This document shows, piece by piece, positions 7,810-11,855 of a DNA stretch of 11,855 nucleotides. The notes under the pieces are model-generated. The model was not told the DNA's origin. It saw only the letters and a program-made list of their open reading frames with translations, and made no database searches. How positions within the stretch are numbered: the stretch's first letter is position 1; each line of letters opens with the position of its first letter. The stretch spans positions 1-11,855 of the forward strand of contig JAAUPT010000018.1 of the NCBI GenBank assembly GCA_012032965.1, written 5' to 3'. A program made the translations under genes and the position numbers. This DNA is from Nitrospira sp. Lineage in GTDB: Bacteria > Nitrospirota > Nitrospiria > Nitrospirales > Nitrospiraceae.

Positions 7810-7857
7810 AAGTCAGCGTCCCTTCTCCCGCACAACGACGGGCCTTCTGTAAATCTG

Positions 7858-7873
7858 TGCAACCCTAGTGCCT
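7858..7873 (-). promoter_or_regulatory. Sigma-54 (RpoN) promoter for the flgB operon
   Basis: On the minus strand the sequence reads AGGCACTAGGGTTGCA. This matches the -24/-12 consensus TGGCAC-N5-TTGC(A/T) at every conserved position except the leading T, with the required GG-N10-GC spacing. It lies between fleR and flgB and points at flgB. Counting from the -12 C gives a transcription start near 7847 and an untranslated leader of about 37 bases. The neighbouring sigma-54 activator with an intact GAFTGA loop supports the call. Confidence 0.88.
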
Positions 7874-7985
7874 GACTCAACACTTCGACTCAGTCCAAAA
7901 TCGGCTCCTGACAACGGCCTTAGTCCTTTTTCGATACCCCCCCACTCGCTTTCTGGTTGAACCGATAAACTGCCTGGCACAAACT

Positions 7986-7997
7986 TGCCGATCGGCA
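7986..7997. promoter_or_regulatory. Candidate activator-binding palindrome (UAS) upstream of the sigma-54 promoter
   Basis: TGCCGATCGGCA is a perfect 12-base palindrome. It is flanked by AAA and TTT at symmetric distance. A second imperfect element with the same half-sites, TGCC-T-GGCA, lies at 7971-7979. The palindrome centre is about 145 bases upstream of the predicted flgB start site, within the usual range for enhancer-like sites of NtrC-family activators. It also begins 13 bases after the fleR stop codon and could fold as a short hairpin, so a weak terminator role is possible, although no long T run follows on the minus strand. The functional reading is inference. Confidence 0.4.
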
Positions 7998-8010
7998 CTT
8001 TTTGCCTCAC

Positions 8011-9422
8011 TCATGACATTGGAATGGACAATGGCCTTTCGCACTCACGATATTCCCGCAACTTGTTTCGCAACGTACGGATGCTGATCCCCAGTTCTTT
8101 CGCCGCGTGCGTGCGATTGTCTTTCACACGAGCGAGTGTCTTGAAAATCAGCTCTCGTTCCATCTCCCACAATGACCCGTTGGCCGGTTGTTGAGGACGG
8201 GCTGGCTGTCCCACCATTCGTTACACGTTTCCGCCGGACAATGTTCGGGAAGGATTGATCCATCGCCCGCCAACAAGACCGCTCGTTCCATCACATTCTC
8301 TAATTCGCGTACATTTCCCTTCCACACCAACCGTTGAAGATGTGCTAAAGCGTCTTCCGACAGAGTCGGCGGCGTGAGCCCGTTCCTGAGTGCCGATTGA
8401 GTCGCAAAATTCCGAGCAAGCAGGGGAATATCGATCGCACGCTCACGAAGCGGCGGAACGGTAATGGGAAATACATTGAGACGATAATAGAGATCTTCCC
8501 GAAAGCGGCCAGCTTCTACCTCACGATACAGCGCCCTATTGGTCGTGGCAATCACGCGAATATTGACTGGAACCGGATCGCGCCCTCCAATCCGATCCAC
8601 CTCGCGCTCTTGCAGCACACGCAGCAGCTTCGCTTGAAGAGGCAGATTCATCTCACTGATTTCATCGAGAAGCAGTGTACCCGTGTGGGCCATTTCAAAC
8701 TTGCCGATTTTTCTGATCAAGGCACCGGTGAATGCTCCGCGTTCGTGCCCGAACAGTTCACTCTCCAGCAGGCCATCCGGCAGTGCTGCACAATTGACGG
8801 CGATAAACGGCCGATGGGCCCGCGGGCTTCTGGCATGGATAAACCGAGCCAGAAGCTCTTTACCCGTGCCACTTTCTCCATGAATCAACACCGTGGCCTG
8901 GCTTGCGGCCACTCCCTCAATCGTACTCAAGAGTCTGACCATTCCGGGGTCTTGGGTTAAAATGGCGCGGCTTTCTGTCGATTGAACAGGTGGACCGGCA
9001 GGGAGACCTTCTTCTCGTCCAGCCTTGAGACTCACAATCATGCGCTCCAGGACGTCCATTGAAAATGGTTTGAGCAGGTACTCGCTCGCGCCAAGCTTCA
9101 TGGCCTCCACGGCTGTTTCAATCGTCCCATACGCCGTCATAAGGACAATCGTGACCTGCGGCGCCCGCGACCTGATCTCCCTGATCAAGTCAAGACCACT
9201 GAGCCGCGGCATCCTGAGGTCGGTCAGCACCAACCATGGACGAAACCGGACGAGGCGCTCCATGGCATCACTCCCGTCGACCGCTCCTTGGACCGCATAC
9301 CCGAGTCTCTTGACCGTCTCTATCAGCGCAGTTCGCATCGATGGATCATCATCGACGATCAGAACGCGTTCGCTTTCGTCGTGATGGTCTACCAGAGGGC
9401 CGTTCTTCTCACGTTCATTCAT
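8011..9422 (-). CDS. fleR: Sigma-54-dependent flagellar response regulator FleR/FlrC-type, frameshifted before its HTH
   Basis: An NtrC-family activator in two frames. The first (9422-8148) encodes a receiver domain (about 19-130; acidic residues 24-26, phospho-acceptor Asp68, Lys118) and a complete AAA+ domain with Walker A GESGTGK (182-188), the sigma-54 contact loop GAFTGA (229-234) and Walker B LLLDE (ending 254). It then runs into about 24 non-homologous residues. The second frame (covering 8217-8011) encodes a Fis-type helix-turn-helix, recognisable by [19 protein letters not shown] and [10 protein letters not shown]. One added base between about 8219 and 8165, for example in AAC GAA or the GGG nearby, joins them into a 470-residue protein of normal family length. 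As read, the product would lack its DNA-binding domain. It probably activates the sigma-54 promoter 138 bases downstream of its stop. The start overlaps fleS. The symbol follows context. Confidence 0.88.
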
Positions 9423-10716
9423 GCAGCCACTCCTCTGCTAACGCCAACTCGCAGTTGATATGCTCGTCTTCATCTGATTCGTATTCTTTCCCCTCCGAGA
9501 CCTGAATCTCGCCTGAGGCTGACCCCACCGGAGGATGCGGCAGGATGATCGTGAACGTCGTGCCCTGCCCGATCGTGCTGTGAACATCGATCCGTCCTTG
9601 GTGGGCATCGACGATTGAATAGACAATTGCGAGGCCGAGGCCTGTTCCCTCATCCTTTGTCGTAAAGAAGGGATCAAACACACGTGACCGATGATCCGGG
9701 TCAATGCCCACACCGGAATCTCGCACAGTCAGCCGAACGGACGGTATTCCAAGCGTCTGCGGCAGTTCTTTTTGGAGGCTGACTGTCAAACGACCTCCGT
9801 TGGGCATGGCCTGAACGGCATTCACAACGAGGTTCAATATGACTTGCTTCATTTGCCCATCGTGACACCAGAGCGACGCAATGTCCGGATCGATGTCCAC
9901 GCGAATCTCTATCGGCACTTTCGTAATCGCATGAGCCGCCAACTTAATGGAATCGTGGATTAACGGTTCGGAGAAGTGCCATCCACGCGCCATACGCGCC
10001 GGCCTCGTGTACAGCAGGAGATTGGCGAGTAATCGATCCATCGATTGGACGGCCTGTGATATCTGCTCAGCATAACGCTTGGCGGATGAATCATGCTCAA
10101 GATCTCGCTGCAGCATGGAGGCGAAGAGCTCGACACTACCCAATGGATTTCTGACTTCATGAGCGATCCGACCAATGAGCTCTCCCATTGCGGCGAGTCG
10201 ATCCTTGCGCTGCAATTGCTCTTCAAGCTGATAGATACGCGTGACATCTTGAATGAGAATCAGGTGACTGGAACCGCCGTTTGAATCTTTGCGCAGCGGT
10301 ACTTGACTGATTGAGACCACGGTCTGCCCAAGGCGTTGAGGCCGATCACACACACTCACACCTAGACGGGTGAGGACCTCTGACGCCACGCGGTTGCGCA
10401 GCTCCCCCTCAGTAGCACCAAACATTGCCTCAGCGGCAAGATTGCTACGGGTAATCACCTCGCGCTCGTCCACCACCAACACTCCCGTGGATAAAGATTC
10501 AAGAATGCCATTAAGATGCATCCGCATCGCCTCGTTCTCGCAAAGCTGTCGGCGAAGCGCTTCATTGCTGTCCGCCAGCTCAACATCCATCTGCTCTACA
10601 CGTGCCGTCAATGCAGTATAGGACTGTTGTAGTGTTTGCGCGGCCTCATCAAAACTCCTGAACGCTGCCTGGAGCAGGTCCCGTTCCTCCGGTTGCCCTG
10701 TCGTCGCAGTTGTCAT
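9415..10716 (-). CDS. fleS: Cytosolic PAS-domain sensor histidine kinase, FleS/FlrB-type
   Basis: The protein has 433 residues and no membrane segment, so it should be cytosolic. Order of parts: an N-terminal helical coiled-coil stretch (about 20-70), a PAS-like domain (about 70-165), a HisKA dimerisation domain with H-box IAHEVRNPLG and phospho-acceptor His186, then an HATPase_c domain with N-box NLVVNA (295-300), G1 box DSGVGI (333-338), F-box FDPFFTTK and G2 box GTGLGLA (357-363). All catalytic boxes are intact. Family knowledge: FleS, FlrB and FlgS are soluble kinases that phosphorylate a sigma-54 activator to turn on rod and hook genes. The start overlaps the TPR gene by ATGA and the end overlaps fleR by 8 bases, the usual arrangement for a cognate pair. 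After the ATPase domain comes an acidic tail of about 40 residues (ESDEDE near 413-418) not typical of the core fold. The symbol is assigned by context; AtoS- or ZraS-like kinases are alternatives. Confidence 0.9.
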   Translation of the reverse strand: MTTATTGQPEERDLLQAAFRSFDEAAQTLQQSYTALTARVEQMDVELADSNEALRRQLCENEAMRMHLNGILESLSTGVLVVDEREVITRSNLAAEAMFGATEGELRNRVASEVLTRLGVSVCDRPQRLGQTVVSISQVPLRKDSNGGSSHLILIQDVTRIYQLEEQLQRKDRLAAMGELIGRIAHEVRNPLGSVELFASMLQRDLEHDSSAKRYAEQISQAVQSMDRLLANLLLYTRPARMARGWHFSEPLIHDSIKLAAHAITKVPIEIRVDIDPDIASLWCHDGQMKQVILNLVVNAVQAMPNGGRLTVSLQKELPQTLGIPSVRLTVRDSGVGIDPDHRSRVFDPFFTTKDEGTGLGLAIVYSIVDAHQGRIDVHSTIGQGTTFTIILPHPPVGSASGEIQVSEGKEYESDEDEHINCELALAEEWLHE

Positions 10717-11855
10717 AGCCCCTCCGCATGACGAGATTGCCGAGCTGTTTGCAGACTGTTCTTCAGAGATGCGGCTATGCGATTGACCATCTGGTCGGCG
10801 GCGGCATCGAGTTCGGCCAGTGCAACCGTGGCTCGATCATATTGCTTGAGCGCCATCCAATGCTTGGCCGTTTGCAGGTGCGCCCATTCGGACTGATGAG
10901 CGTTCGGTTTCTTTTCTAAGACTAATTGATAGGCGGCGATCGCCCGCTCATGTCGATTCAACTGGGACAAGATGTCCGCGTAGGACAGCAATGTTCCGGC
11001 GGACTGAGTCGCACCAGATTTGAACGCTTCTTCGAATGCAAGTGCGGACTCATCGAGCTTTTCCAGCTCCTCCAGAGTCTTGGCCAGCTGCAGATACATG
11101 ACAGGGCGCTCAGGATGAACCGGATGACGTAAGAGCCATGTTCGGCAGAGGTGGAGAAGGCCTTGTAGCTCCCGCTGTTGCCGCATGGTACTGATAAGAA
11201 GTTGCAGGACTTCCCCTTCGTATTTTCCGATGGGAAACTGGAACCGATATCGCTCAAGCACTTTTCTGGCAGCCTCTGCATCCCGCTGATCTAAGTAGTT
11301 CTTTCCCAAGCCAACTAAAGCTGGCTCAACCAGCGCTGAGTCTTTTTGGACCTTGATCACCTGCTGAAGCAGTCGTACGGCTTCGGTAGTGAACCCCAGA
11401 CGTCGATGGGATTCAGCGATTTCCAGGAGCATCGGTGAACGCGCGTACCGTTGCTCGGCCATGACGCCATGTCGGTGATACAAACTGACGACCGTCCAAT
11501 CGTCATGCGACGCAATCGCCGCCTGAATCCATGGTACGAGGAGGGCTGACAACCGCGCTGCTGCCTTAGTGGCCCATGGCTCACTTCCCCTTGCAGTTCG
11601 AAAGGTAACTTCTTTGTACGTATGAATCGCCTCGTTCAGCTCATTTCTCTTCTCGTACTCTTGCCCGAGGTAAAACAGCGCCTCGCTTCCTGTAGGAGTG
11701 TCCGCCTCCCGAATGGCGATCTCTTCCAGCAGCGCTCGATATGAAGCTGTGGTGTCTATCGGAACCGTCACGTTGTGAATCATGGCTCCGATGATCGGAC
11801 TGAGGACCTTGCCGTCGTCCGATACACGACTTTGAGTCAGGAGCGTGGCAAGTCG
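10713..11855 (-). CDS. TPR-repeat protein, 5' end outside window (partial)
   Basis: The frame stays open to the window edge: 24 codons precede the first ATG (11783) with no stop, so the gene starts upstream and about 380 C-terminal residues are visible. The protein is almost wholly alpha-helical, with repeated 34-residue-like units of tetratricopeptide type, such as the stretches beginning ALFYLGQEYEKRNELNEAI, MLLEIAESHRRLGFTTEAV and LLSYADILSQLNRHERAI. TPR arrays are protein-interaction scaffolds and no catalytic motif is seen. No signal peptide can be judged because the N terminus is missing. Its stop overlaps the start of the histidine kinase gene by ATGA, which implies translational coupling and a shared transcript. 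I infer a role near the FleS-FleR signalling pair, perhaps as a sensor or assembly partner, but the sequence does not prove this. I do not recognise a named gene. Confidence 0.85.
   Translation of the reverse strand, partial: RLATLLTQSRVSDDGKVLSPIIGAMIHNVTVPIDTTASYRALLEEIAIREADTPTGSEALFYLGQEYEKRNELNEAIHTYKEVTFRTARGSEPWATKAAARLSALLVPWIQAAIASHDDWTVVSLYHRHGVMAEQRYARSPMLLEIAESHRRLGFTTEAVRLLQQVIKVQKDSALVEPALVGLGKNYLDQRDAEAARKVLERYRFQFPIGKYEGEVLQLLISTMRQQRELQGLLHLCRTWLLRHPVHPERPVMYLQLAKTLEELEKLDESALAFEEAFKSGATQSAGTLLSYADILSQLNRHERAIAAYQLVLEKKPNAHQSEWAHLQTAKHWMALKQYDRATVALAELDAAADQMVNRIAASLKNSLQTARQSRHAEGL

Noticed and set aside
7937..7943. C7 tract between fleR and flgB as a phase-variation switch
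   Set aside because: It lies in non-coding sequence upstream of the promoter, outside any frame; seven bases is short, and an effect on activator-to-promoter spacing would be slight.
7975..7988. Plus-strand TGGCAC-AAAC-TTGC resembling a sigma-54 promoter
   Set aside because: The spacing between GG and GC is 9 instead of 10 bases, and it would transcribe antisense into fleR with no gene to serve.
7813..8010. 65-codon minus-strand frame between fleR and flgB
   Set aside because: It has no family resemblance and contains the sigma-54 promoter and the palindrome, so it is better read as a regulatory gap.
8397..8960. 187-codon plus-strand frame
   Set aside because: It is antisense to the conserved AAA+ domain of fleR; its sequence shows no domain and is a shadow.

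Overview
The window holds a flagellar basal-body and export gene cluster. Every convincing gene lies on the minus strand, so transcription runs from high to low coordinates. The gene order (TPR protein, FleS-type kinase, FleR-type sigma-54 activator, then flgB-flgC-fliE-fliF-fliG-fliH-fliI-fliJ-motE), the moderate GC content, and the sequence character of FliG and FliF suggest a Gram-negative bacterium with sigma-54-controlled flagella. My best guess is the Nitrospirota (Nitrospira-like), but that is an inference from gene order and protein feel, not a database result.

Layout from upstream (right) to downstream (left). Positions 11855-10713 are the 3' part of a TPR-repeat protein gene that enters from outside the window. 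It overlaps by 4 bases (ATGA) a soluble PAS-histidine kinase (10716-9415), which overlaps by 8 bases an NtrC-family activator (9422-8011). A 201-base gap (7810-8010) follows. It holds a very good sigma-54 promoter (7858-7873) pointing at flgB and, about 145 bases upstream of the predicted start site, a perfect 12-base palindrome that could be the activator site. The structural operon then runs almost without gaps: rod proteins FlgB and FlgC, adaptor FliE, MS-ring FliF, switch protein FliG, a FliH carrying an N-terminal response-regulator receiver domain, export ATPase FliI, FliJ, and a MotE-like membrane/coiled-coil protein. The last 465 bases (1-465) hold no gene I can support.

Together the genes form a regulatory module (FleS-FleR) that probably switches on the adjacent sigma-54 operon, followed by the rod, MS ring, switch and type III export ATPase complex. 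The most unusual single feature is the receiver-FliH fusion, which could make the export ATPase regulator responsive to phosphorylation.

The second striking feature is reading-frame damage. fliF, fliI and fleR are each broken by a one-base frameshift, and fliJ probably is too at its 3' end. Three need one added base (fliI, fleR, fliJ) and one needs one removed (fliF, at an A7 run). Long-read consensus error is the simplest explanation. True decay or slippage/phase variation are the alternatives, and reads or a close relative would settle it.
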